Origin: Hormiphora californensis
Taxonomy: Eukaryota > Ctenophora > Tentaculata > Cydippida > Pleurobrachiidae
Direction: 5' to 3'
Length of the DNA: 64,000 nt
Assembly: GCA_020137815.1 (NCBI GenBank)
Contig: CM035358.1
Coordinates: 7,030,733 to 7,094,732 of the forward strand
Positions 55,101-64,000 of this stretch are shown in pieces. The notes below the pieces were generated by a model that was not told the origin of the DNA, searched no databases, and was given only the letters and a program-made list of their open reading frames with translations. Each line of letters opens with the position of its first letter. Positions within the stretch are counted from its first letter, which is position 1. Both the position numbers and the translations under genes were made by a program.

Positions 55101-58100
55101 TGCCCCACACGGTACTATTCTGGAATTGTTTTGCCCCACACGGTACTATTCTGGAATTGTATTGCCCCACACGGTACTATTCTGGAATTGTATTGCCCCA
55201 CACGGTACTATTCTGGAATTGTATTGCCCCACACGGTACTATTCTGGAATTGTATTGCCCCACACGGTACTATTCTGGAATTGTATTGCCCCACACGGTA
55301 CTATTCTGGAATTGTATTGCCCCACACGGTACTATTCTGGAATTGTATTGCCCCACACGGTACTATTCTGGAATTGTATTGCCCACACGGTACTATTCTG
55401 GAATTGTATTGCCCCACACGGTACTATTCTGGAATTGTATTGCCCCACACGGTACTATTCTGGAATTGTATTGCCCCACACGGTACTATTCTGGAATTGT
55501 ATTGCCCCACACGGTACTATTCTGGAATTGTATTGCCCCACACGGTACTATTCTGGAATTGTATTGCCCCACACGGTACTATTCTGGAATTGTATTGCCC
55601 CACACGGTACTATTCTGGAATTGTATTGCCCCACACGGTACTATTCTGGAATTGTATTGCCCCACACGGTACTATTCTGGAATTGTATTGCCCCCACACG
55701 GTACTATTCTGGAATTGTATTGCCCCACACGGTACTATTCTGGAATTGTATTGCCCCACACGGTACTATTCTGGAATTGTATTGCCCCACAAGGGTACAT
55801 GGAATTGTATTCCCCCCGGGTTATTCTGGTTTTTTCCCCAAACCCGGTTTACTTTCTGGAATGTTTTGCCCCAAACGGTCTTTTCCCTGATTTATTTTCC
55901 CCCACCTCTATTCTTTTATTTCCCCCACTCTTTCATTTCTTTTAATTGTCCCCTCCCTTTCTTTACCTCGCACTCTCTCTTTTCTCTTTTACCTTTCCCA
56001 TTCTATGAGGGAAACTCTTTCTGACTTTCCACCTTCTTCTCTCTTATTCCTTATTCCATAAAATCCAATCTCCAGCAAACTTTAACTGTTCCCCCTATCA
56101 CCCAGTCTGGGCCTCTACCCTTCTCTCCCCATCTACAGAACAACGGTATGTTTCTGCCCCTCGCGAGCCCCAATCCTCTCTCTCTTATCAGCTCTCCTTA
56201 CTCAATCCTCCTCTAGTTCTCAACCCATTCTCCTCTCTATCTTTTCCTCTCGTTCCGGGTCTTTCATTTCTCTCCCTCCCCTCTCCCTCTCCCCCCCCCA
56301 CCCCATCCTCCTCTCTCCTCCCTCCCTCTCTCCCTCCCTCTCTCCATCATATCCGTCTTCTCTATTTTCTCTGATGGGGCCCTTCAGTCTCCCCATCCCT
56401 CTCTCTCTCTCAATGGATCATTGATGATCAGTGCATGTTGCCACGTATCATGTAGTACTACACCCCCCTCCTCCTCCTCAGTGCAGAGAATGATCTTCCT
56501 CCAAGGATTGGTCGCGGACTGGTGTTGCAAATAGTTTTTCTCTCTCCATCTCTCTGTTTTGTTATCAAGTATTCCTCCACCGACTGTGGTTGCAAATGGC
56601 AATTTCTCATTTGCGGCATACGGCGTCTAGACGGTATACCGTCTGGACGGGTTTCGGTGAAATCAGCTAAAAACGGTACCGAAAGTGCTTGAGACGGGTT
56701 ATAGACGGTATCAGACGGTCTCTAGACGGGTTATAGACGGTATCAGACGGTGTTGCGACGGTATCAGACGGTCTCTAGACGGTGTCTAGACGGTACCGTC
56801 CCGGCGTCTGGACGGCGTCTGGACGGTGTCTAGACGGTATCCGTCCGAAATTGAGACGGCACGTCTGAAAATTGTATCAGACGTTGAGACGGACTTTTAG
56901 AACTCCGTCTGTATTTCAGACGGAGTTTTAAAAGTACGTCTCAACTTGGCATTGCGGCCTTCGTTTGGTGCGCTTTGCGCGCCGGCAAGGGAGGGGTAAC
57001 TTCGTTACCAACGTCTCAACGCAGTCTAAAGGAAAATCGATGAAAGTACCGTCTAGACAACGTCTCAACTGAAACCGGTCAACATACCGTCTAAACAACG
57101 TCTAGACAACGTCTAAACAGAATCTCGCGATTCAGTTTCAAATACCGTCTAGACAACTTCTCCAGCAATTTCGATAAGAATACCGTCTAAACAACGTCTA
57201 GACAACGTCTCAAATAATGATGTCTAGACTCGACCGTTTTCGAAGACCATTCTGGATTACCCATGCCAGTTGGAATTAGTGGTAGATGTGTGGTAGGCAG
57301 TCTAAAGAATTAAACTTCGCGCCTTACATTCATGAGACGACAATGGCGGGTTGCTGTTTCTTCTTACATTCAGCCAAACTGTTTTGGTATCTCCACATTC
57401 ACTCTTACATCCAGCTATCGCGTTGTAATACAACTGTGAGATACTGTTTATGGCTGATACTATGAGACGTTGTTTAGACGGTATCTGTATCGGATTCGCT
57501 TAAGACGTTGTCTAGACGTTGTTTAGACGGTATTCGTATCGAAATTGCTAGAGAAGTTGTCTAGACGGTATTTGAAACTGAATCTCGAGATTCTGTTTAG
57601 ACGTTGTCTAGACGTTGTTTAGACGGTATTTTGACCGGTTTCAGTTGAGACGTTGTCTAGACGGTACTTTCATCGATTTTCCTTTAGACTGCGTTGAGAC
57701 GTACTTTTAAAACTCCGTCTGAAATACAGACGGAGTTCTAAAAGTCCGTCTCAACGTCTGGTACAATTTTCAGACGTGCCGTCTCAATTTCGGACGGATA
57801 CCGTCTAGACACCGTCCAGACGCCGTCCAGACGCCGGGACGGTACCGTCTAGACACCGTCTAGAGACCGTCTGATACCGTCGCAACACCGTCTGATACCG
57901 TCTATAACCCGTCTAGAGACCGTCTGATACCGTCTATAACCCGTCTCAAGCACTTTCGGTACCGTTTTTAGCTGATTTCACCGAAACCCGTCCAGACGGT
58001 ATACCGTCTAGACGCCGTCTAGACGGCGTTGCGACGCCGTCTAGACGCCGTATGCCGCAAATGAGAAATTGCCGTTGCAAATATATAGTTGTTCTCACTC

Positions 58101-61100
58101 CATCTCTGTTTTGTTTTCCCCTTTCTCTGTTCTCTCTCCCACTCTCTGTATTTAACTGTTTTGTGGTCATTATATTGCACCTACTCGCAGTCTAGTATTT
58201 GTATAGTAGTGTGACAGAACTGACTTGTTCAGCCTCAGCATGAGAGTAAACTTGATATATACTACATTGTTTTAATGTTTTATCCCTCAGTTAGGACAGC
58301 TACAGGGACGGGGGAACTAGTTAGACGAGAACCAGTACCATCCCCCAGAAAAGTAGGTACCTCGGCCCCTCCCGATCTGTGTCCCCCTCCTGATCTGTGT
58401 CCCCCTCCTGATCTGTGTCCCCCTCCTGATCTGTGTCCCCCTCCTGATCTGTGTCCCCCTCCCGATCTGTGTCCCCCTCCTGATCTGTGTCCCCCTCCTG
58501 ATCTGTGTCCCCCTCCTGATCTGTGTACCCCTCCTGATCTGTGTACCCCTCCTGATCTGATCTGTGTCCCCCTCCTGATCTGTGTACCCCTCCTGATCTG
58601 TGTCCCCCTCCTGATCTGTGTCCCCCTCCTGATCTGTGTCCCCCTCCTGATCTGTGTACCCCTCCCGATCTGTGTACCCCTCCTGATCTGTGTCCCCCTC
58701 CTGATCTGTGTCCCCCTCCTGATCTGCCGAACCCTCACAAAACGTGCTCGCTCTATGATGTCATAACACCCCCCCCCCCTCAGAAATCGGGCATTGTGGT
58801 TTATTGATATCAGCCAACCTTCCTTTATCGATTTGGTACCTGATATTATATCGTTAAGTTTGTTTTGTTAACATTCTCGTTTTTGCAGGTTACCACGGCA
58901 ACAGAAAGTCGCGAGTCATCTATCTATCTTGCAAGGAAGACCTACAGAAAAGGTGGGAGTTATATTTACACACTTACATTAACACACTTACATTAACACA
59001 TTTCCTAAGACATTTATGTTCTCTCTCTCGGCGCTCTATCGGCTATCCTTCCCTTTTCTATCTCTCTCGACTCTCTTTTGATTCTCTCTTTCTCTATTTT
59101 AATCTGTCTCTCTTTTACTCTGTCTCTCAGCATTGCCGTGCGTCCATATATTGCATGTGTAGATGTGGTATCTGTTGGCGACAGGCCACACAACTCCCGC
59201 AGAGTCTTGGAGTCGGTGCTGCGCGCGCGGTCGCCGAACAACTTGTTGTTAGAGTTGTGCGCGCTGAATTTCCCACGCTTCGTCATGACACTCGATTCGA
59301 CTCATCACAATCTCTCGTTTCCCGCTGAAATTTAGATAATTACTGCTCCTAATTACCGCAAATTCTATATCCTCCAGCTATGCCGATGAGTGGCCAATAT
59401 CATCCAGTACGATCAGTAACGGTGGGAAAGAACATGCCCCTTGACACCCGATTCAAATGTCTCTCGGCCCAGTTTTGCGGGCATTACCACGTACCGGGCT
59501 CTGCTAAGAGCAAGGCCCCGCTACAAAACGTATTGTTACCAAGGTGAGGTTAATATCTCTGTTTAGTTGTGGTACTTTTAGTCTTTCCGCACAGTCTCTG
59601 AACGGAAAATAGATTCATCCAAGGGGCTCGCATGAACTGGTGGCGCCAGACCCAATTGTGATTCTCAAACAAAGTGTGCTTTGATCGGTTCGGTACCCCC
59701 AGACAGGGGGATCCTAGAAACTGTTTTTTAACCTGACATTCTTTATCTCAAGGTACGGAATGTTTAATGCAGAGGAGTGTTATGTATACGAACACGACTA
59801 TACTGTACAGACGAACAAAAAGGCTGTTGTGGTCGGCAAGAATCAAAGGTACGATTTTATCTAGCCCTTTCTCTAATCTAACTAGTGCGTAATATTTCTT
59901 CCCTTTGCATGACTGGACCTACTTCTTTATAACCTTTTCCATAGTTACCAACTTAGCAACTTACCAGGAACCGACCGAATCAGGGAATACTGGTCCCTGA
60001 TTGGCTGATAACCAGTCACGTGACCTAAATAACGAGTTCTGATTGGTTGTTTACTTGGTTCGGTCGGTTCCTGCAACTTACCCCTTTCCTTGGTTACTTG
60101 TTCCCTCAATCCTATAACTGATTACCCGCTCTCCCTCCAGTGACGGCTCGTTTAATGTTGAACTGGATTACATGCTAGATAAATACGACAGTGATAACGA
60201 GGACCCGTCTCTACAGAGTCAAAATGATGTGCAGAAGATTGCCCGACGATACTATTCCGGTAGGTGCATGTTTGTTTGTTTGTTTGTTTGTTTGTTTGTT
60301 TGTTTGTTTGTTTGTTTGTTTGTTTGTTTGTTTGTTTGTTTGTTTGTTTGTTTGTTTGTTTGTTTGTTTGTTTGTCTAGTGCTATGCAGCACTGGCTCGA
60401 TTAGGCGACAGTCAGCGATTTACTTTATTTTTGTTGCAATTTCCATTCTTGTGGTCAAGCCTGTTAATTGAAGACCCTGCATATATTGGGCGGAAAGAAG
60501 CACTTCCAAACATGTGTAAAGCTGTGAAGCATTATTTTCTCTCACCTTGGGTACCACCCAGACTTTTCAGGTGGTACCAGTGGTGGTGCGGATTGGGAGA
60601 AGATGGTGAGTTCTATTGCAGACGGGGCTCTAGATATGAGTGGATCACACAGGAGGAAACAGCCCAAACACAGCACTAAACAGAGGTACAAACGTTGTAT
60701 GTCAGCAGGAACCGACCGAACCAACAACCAATCAGAACTCGTTATTTAGGTCACGTGACTGGATATCAGCCAATCAGGGACCAGTATTTCCTGATTCGGT
60801 CGGTTCGTGTATGTCAGACAATCTTTTATCGTCCACCCCTTTCAACTTTACTACATATGTATATGAATAATGTTTTTCCTATCTTTCACATACCCAAATT
60901 CATTGACTATTTAATTAATCAATTAAATATTTAATTACTATTCTCCCCACTAGGTCCCCTACGGTGTTCACCGAACAGAAGAAAGATACAAGAAGTAGTG
61001 GATGTAGTGTTAAACCAGCTGAGCTAGATGATCATAATATTGACCGTGAGTGTTTTCTGTTGCAGTGTTGTGAACTTCTGTCAGAGCATTGGCGGAGCGC

Positions 61101-61512
61101 ACGAGAACTGTGGTCAGAGCATTGGCCTGACAGGTGAACTTTCAAATAATGGAAGAAATTGAATAATTCTGTGTTATAGAATCCTCGATGTCTGATGAAT
61201 TCCTTACCTTGGTTATATGATAGACCAAGGCAGACATATCACAAGCGAAGGGCCCTCCAATGTGCACTGCTCTCCCTTGAATTTTCAAGGGAGTTCGTAC
61301 GGAGGGTTCCAGGCTATGCCGTCTATACCCGGGTGGTATGAGACTCGGTACGCTTCAGCTAAATGTCCCAAAAAAATATGATAGAATCCTTCAGCCGCCC
61401 TGCTCGACCCTTTCTCACTGCACCCCTCGATCAAACTAACATCTCTTCTGTAACAGGTGGTAGTGATATAGTTTGGTATGATGTGAACTCCCTACGACAC
61501 GCGGTCGGTTGA
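52178..61512 (+). CDS. uncharacterised multi-exon gene (5' end not found)
   Basis: Ten plus-strand exons chain in phase: 52178..52329, 52760..52844, 53567..53624, 58291..58352, 58889..58952, 59378..59543, 59753..59848, 60141..60259, 60571..60685 and 60954..61045, plus a short last exon 61457..61512 ending TGA. The product is at least 330 aa. I do not recognise it. The N-terminal part is basic (KEMVERIDASVKRVKSAVV, RRVQEGRGRGKQ). A compact central segment, PLDTRFKCLSAQFCGHYHVPG through YGMFNAEECYVYEHDYTVQT, looks like a folded domain with paired Cys/His. An acidic stretch (MLDKYDSDNEDPS) and Ser/Lys-rich C-terminus follow, suggesting a soluble, perhaps nuclear, protein. Several introns hold MITEs or satellites. 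The exon chain is supported by phase at every junction but not by homology. The initiator exon lies upstream of 52178. Confidence 0.65.
53247..53316. mobile_element. pogo/Tc1-like MITE, CAGTCGGACCCC family, short copy
   Basis: About 70 bp: CTGTCGGACCCCGATTTACC and GGTAAATCGGGGTCCGAC, with TA before the left end. Confidence 0.8.
54068..55792. repeat. 31-bp satellite array, about 55 copies
   Basis: Units of GGAATTGTATTGCCCC followed by ACACGGTACTATTCT, 31 bp, nearly identical apart from scattered single changes, one 1-bp deletion (near 55381) and one 1-bp insertion (near 55690). The array lies in a large intron of the plus-strand gene. Because 31 is not a multiple of three and the unit lacks stop triplets, all three plus frames stay open for about 650 codons; these are not genes. 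55793-56300 continues as CT-rich degenerate sequence. Confidence 0.97.
56598..58073. mobile_element. Mutator-like long-TIR MITE with 9-bp target duplication
   Basis: 1476 bp with ends GGCAATTTCTCATTTGCGGC / GCCGCAAATGAGAAATTGCC, flanked by the 9-bp direct repeat GTTGCAAAT, the duplication length of Mutator elements. Arms of over 600 bp consist of AGACGGT / GTCTAGACGG subrepeats. The centre (about 57230-57460) is unique and non-coding. The left arm carries an extra insert of about 70 bp (56944-57012) with GGAGGGGTAACTTCGTTACC, which also occurs near 15183. Confidence 0.92.
58366..58732. repeat. 17-bp minisatellite adjoining a donor
   Basis: About 21 copies of CCCCTCCTGATCTGTGT start some 14 bp after the donor of exon 58291..58352. 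The PPDLC and HRSGG open frames on the two strands are repeat artefacts. Confidence 0.95.
59965..60073. mobile_element. hAT-like MITE, CAGGAACCGACC family
   Basis: 109 bp, intact CAGGAACCGACCGAA / TTCGGTCGGTTCCTG termini, flanked by the 8-bp direct repeat CAACTTAC, in the intron between exons 59753..59848 and 60141..60259. Confidence 0.95.
60268..60377. repeat. (TTTG)n microsatellite
   Basis: About 27 units of TTTG beginning some nine bases after the donor of exon 60141..60259. The CLFVCLFV open frame is an artefact. Confidence 0.97.
60706..60809. mobile_element. hAT-like MITE, CAGGAACCGACC family
   Basis: 104 bp from CAGGAACCGACCGAA to TTCGGTCGGTTCGTG, flanked by the 8-bp direct repeat TATGTCAG, in the intron after exon 60571..60685. 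Confidence 0.93.
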
Positions 61513-61748
61513 GAGACACCATTGAATATCAAATCTATCAAGAGGAGCCACAGTATACCGGCCACATCGATCTCCGATCAAGGACTCCGGCACAACGATC
61601 ATGTTATATTTTGATTGTGACAATATAAATTGACTTGTTGAGGGTTGTGAGAAGACAGAGAAGTCAGGACATTTTTGAAATGGTGTAGGATGAACAATGT
61701 TGAAACAATGGTGTTGGTCTGAGCACATGAACTGGCATCTCCATGGGT

Positions 61749-63113
61749 CAGGAAGCGACCGAATATTCGGTTCGGTTCGGTTCGGTTCGGAAATTCGGTG
61801 TTTTTTGGGCGGTTCGGTTCGGTTCGGTTCGGTAGGAAATTTTGGCCGAACCACCGAATTTTTTGGTCAAATAATGCCCAGAAATCGGGCTTTTTCATGC
61901 AAAATTTTTCAATTATTTCACGAAAATTGTATGGATTTCAATGTCAATTTCGCCGTATTAACCCTATTATTAACCTATTTCGAATCGGTGGTGCTATGTG
62001 GAAATGATTTCGCTAGTTAGCGGGTTCGATATGGATTGATTTGATACCTGACTTCCCGTCGAATCGTGTCCTCATGAGAGGGTTAACAAATTCAGAAACT
62101 TTTTTTTTTCAAAAAATTCATGGAGAGCACCGATCAAGGTGTTAAGAATCATTCTCTGAAATTTTGTAAAAAAGTTTGGAAAATATTTCAAAGTCAATTT
62201 TATGGAAAATTTTCTACGTCAATTTTTGCGTACGAATCGTGTTTCGAATCGGTATTGCTAAGCGGGAGTGATGTTGCTAATTAGTGGGTCCGAGATGGAT
62301 TATGCTGATACGTGATCCCCCATCAAATCTAATTAGGAAGTTTAGGGGAAACGATTCATGTTTCAATAAATCATGGTAATTAGCGAGAGCACTGCCGCAT
62401 GGCGCATAGCATCACCGATTCGCAACACGATTCGTACGGCAAAATTGACATAGAATTTTTTTTCCGAAATTGACTTTGAAATATTTTACAAAGTTTTTTC
62501 ACAAAATTAAATGTTTCTCTAAAAATTCATGGAGAGCATCGATCAGGGTATTGAGAATCATTACCTGAAATTTTGTGAAATTTTTTTTGTGAAAAATATT
62601 TTAAGTAAATTATGGTATACGAATCGTGTTTCTAATCGACAATGCTAAACGGGAGTGATGTTGGTAATTAGTGGGTCCGAGATGGATTGTGCTGATACGT
62701 GATCCACCATCAAATCTAATTAGGAAATTTAGAGAGACACGATTCATGGTTCGTTTAATCCTGCTAATTAGCAATACCATTCCCGTATAGCATTGCCGAT
62801 TCGAAACACGATTCGTACGCAAAAATTGACATAGAAAATTTACGATAAAATTGACTTTGAAAATTTTTTCACAAAATTGACTCTGAAATTTTTTCAAACA
62901 TTTTTTAACAAAATTTCAGAGAATGATTCTCAATACCTTGATCGGTGCTCTCCATGACTTTTTAGAGAAACATTTACACAGAAAAAGTTTTGTATGGTTC
63001 GGTTCGGTTCGGTTACCGAAATTCGGTTCGGTTCGGTTCGGTTCGGTAAAAAAGTTTTTCAAATTCGGTTCGGTTCGGTTCGGTGGAAAAAAACCCGGTT
63101 CGGTCGTTTCCTG
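61749..63113. mobile_element. 1.37-kb hAT-like element, CAGGAAGCGACCGAA termini
   Basis: Ends CAGGAAGCGACCGAA / TTCGGTCGTTTCCTG, flanked by the 8-bp direct repeat CCATGGGT. Subterminal GGTTCGGTTCGG runs and the block ATGGAGAGCACCGATCAAGG occur in both arms in opposite orientation. The interior has three diverged copies of a segment of about 110 bp (TAGTGGGTCCGAGATGGATT). No transposase frame was found. The termini differ by one base from those of the 109-bp MITE family. Confidence 0.92.
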
Positions 63114-63807
63114 CCATGGGTACTGCCATTCAGAGAATGACACGAAAGATATTATTCGGGCGACATTATGTAGGAATATGTGTAAATAAATGTGTACTAA
63201 TATTATACTCTTTATATATCGTTATTTTATGTTTGAAACTTGAAAAACAAGTATTTTCCATTGATAATGAACCTGTTAGATTGCTAAATTGAAGTCGGGC
63301 TGATCACAATTTACATGCCAGTGGTATAACTATCGGGAATCAGTAGACCCCGCCGGACATGGTCAGCTATGGGCTTCTCGGCCAACCTTTTCCGGTTACC
63401 CGCTCCAACTTTAATAGAGTGTGACGCCTCCTCCACAGAACACACACATCGCCATGGTTACCAAGTCCCCGCGCGTGTATTGACTCATTATTGAGACTCA
63501 GAGAGGGAGGGAGAGAGTAAGCTGATAGATCCATGTCCCCCGTTTATACCTTATAAGGTCAAATTGGTTGGCGCCGTACACACACACACACACACACAGA
63601 GAATATAGTAGAGAGGGAGGGAGGGATGTTACTGGTAACTTAGCTTTGGTGCATTGGCCGATTATCCGTTTATCTCTTGTGTTGTGTGTGCAGCGGCCCG
63701 TGTGCTTGGTAGCTTTGAGTCCTTCCTTTTCTAAACTGCTCTCTCTCTCTCCCCTTTCAGTTTCCTGTATCGGTGACCCATCATATTTCTATTTTCTGTG
63801 TTTGCAG

Positions 63808-63881
63808 TTTCCTTGAACCGTCCGGCTCGCACGATCAAGAATCTGAAAGTGAACAACTTCATGACTCTCATTCTCAACTAG
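63808..63881 (+). CDS. possible alternative last exon
   Basis: A pyrimidine-rich tract and TTTGCAG precede 63808, and the frame runs SLNRPARTIKNLKVNNFMTL and three more residues to TAG. The acceptor phase (two bases completing a codon) fits the donor of exon 60954..61045, so it could replace the 61457..61512 ending of the 52-61 kb gene, or be the last exon of a separate gene. No polyadenylation signal is seen before the window ends. Confidence 0.4.
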
Positions 63882-64000
63882 TTCAGTAACTTCCTCACCA
63901 GCATCCACCAGCATCCTGTCATTAGTGTACTGTGGTATTATATTGGCCACAATTGGCCGTATACCACAAGTAACTGCAGGACTATCTTGACCACTAACTC

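Noticed and set aside
53935-56024. Three overlapping open frames of about 650 aa
   Set aside because: They are the three frames of the 31-bp satellite; the unit has no stop triplet, so length carries no coding evidence.
58275-58766. PPDLC-repeat and HRSGG-repeat open frames
   Set aside because: 17-bp minisatellite inside an intron; only the first 62 bp (58291..58352) is supported as exon.
60172-60471. CLFVCLFV open frame
   Set aside because: TTTG microsatellite read through from a real exon.

Overview
The window looks like nuclear DNA of an early-branching animal. I infer a sponge, most likely a demosponge, but this is inference: there is no rRNA, mitochondrial or other diagnostic marker. 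The animal origin rests on the gene set: a TET 5-methylcytosine dioxygenase, a PDZ-PTB adaptor, alpha-arrestins with PPxY tails, a multi-SRCR secreted protein and a signal-peptide Cu/Zn superoxide dismutase. Genes are compact, with GT-AG introns often only 75 to 400 bp long. Between and inside them lies a very high load of microsatellites, minisatellites and small inverted-repeat transposons. Most long open frames are repeat artefacts. The real genes are split into short exons, which I joined by hand from splice sites, reading phase and family motifs.

Layout. 1-4.6 kb: a poly-G contig end, a G-rich minisatellite and gene-poor DNA. 4.66-6.32 kb (+): four-exon extracellular Cu/Zn SOD. 8.19-10.90 kb (-): five-exon gene of unknown function (232 aa). 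10.9-23.6 kb: gene-poor, with segmental duplication, GA/CT tracts, hairpins and a nested pogo-like MITE. 23.63-30.57 kb (-): the catalytic region of a TET gene (13 exons, at least 526 aa, 5' end not found); its introns carry a 1.8-kb palindrome and several MITEs. 31.21-32.88 kb (+): intronless four-SRCR secreted protein with TATA box and twin E-boxes. 34.47-37.60 kb (-): complete seven-exon PDZ-PTB adaptor (291 aa) with an ISXO2/Merlin-type transposase fragment in an intron. 37.8-41.0 kb: duplicated and foldback repeats and a probable Helitron 3' end. 41.30-43.30 and 45.46-47.28 kb (+): tandem alpha-arrestin paralogs with matching exon structure; the second has a one-base insertion. 50.27-51.45 kb (-): single-exon type I membrane protein with a PAN-like domain. 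52.18-61.51 kb (+): ten-exon gene of unknown function, with a 31-bp satellite and a Mutator-like inverted-repeat element in one intron. A possible alternative last exon lies at 63.81 kb.

The most unusual feature is architectural. At many exon-intron boundaries the splice site itself is part of a small tandem repeat, so the donor or acceptor is present in 2 to 9 copies (SOD three times, TET twice, the PDZ-PTB gene, the 8-10 kb gene and the 52-61 kb gene). One PDZ-PTB intron is almost entirely a degenerate hAT MITE flanked by a 15-bp duplication containing AGGT, which is what a newly born intron should look like. I see no operons, CRISPR arrays, tRNAs or rRNAs.
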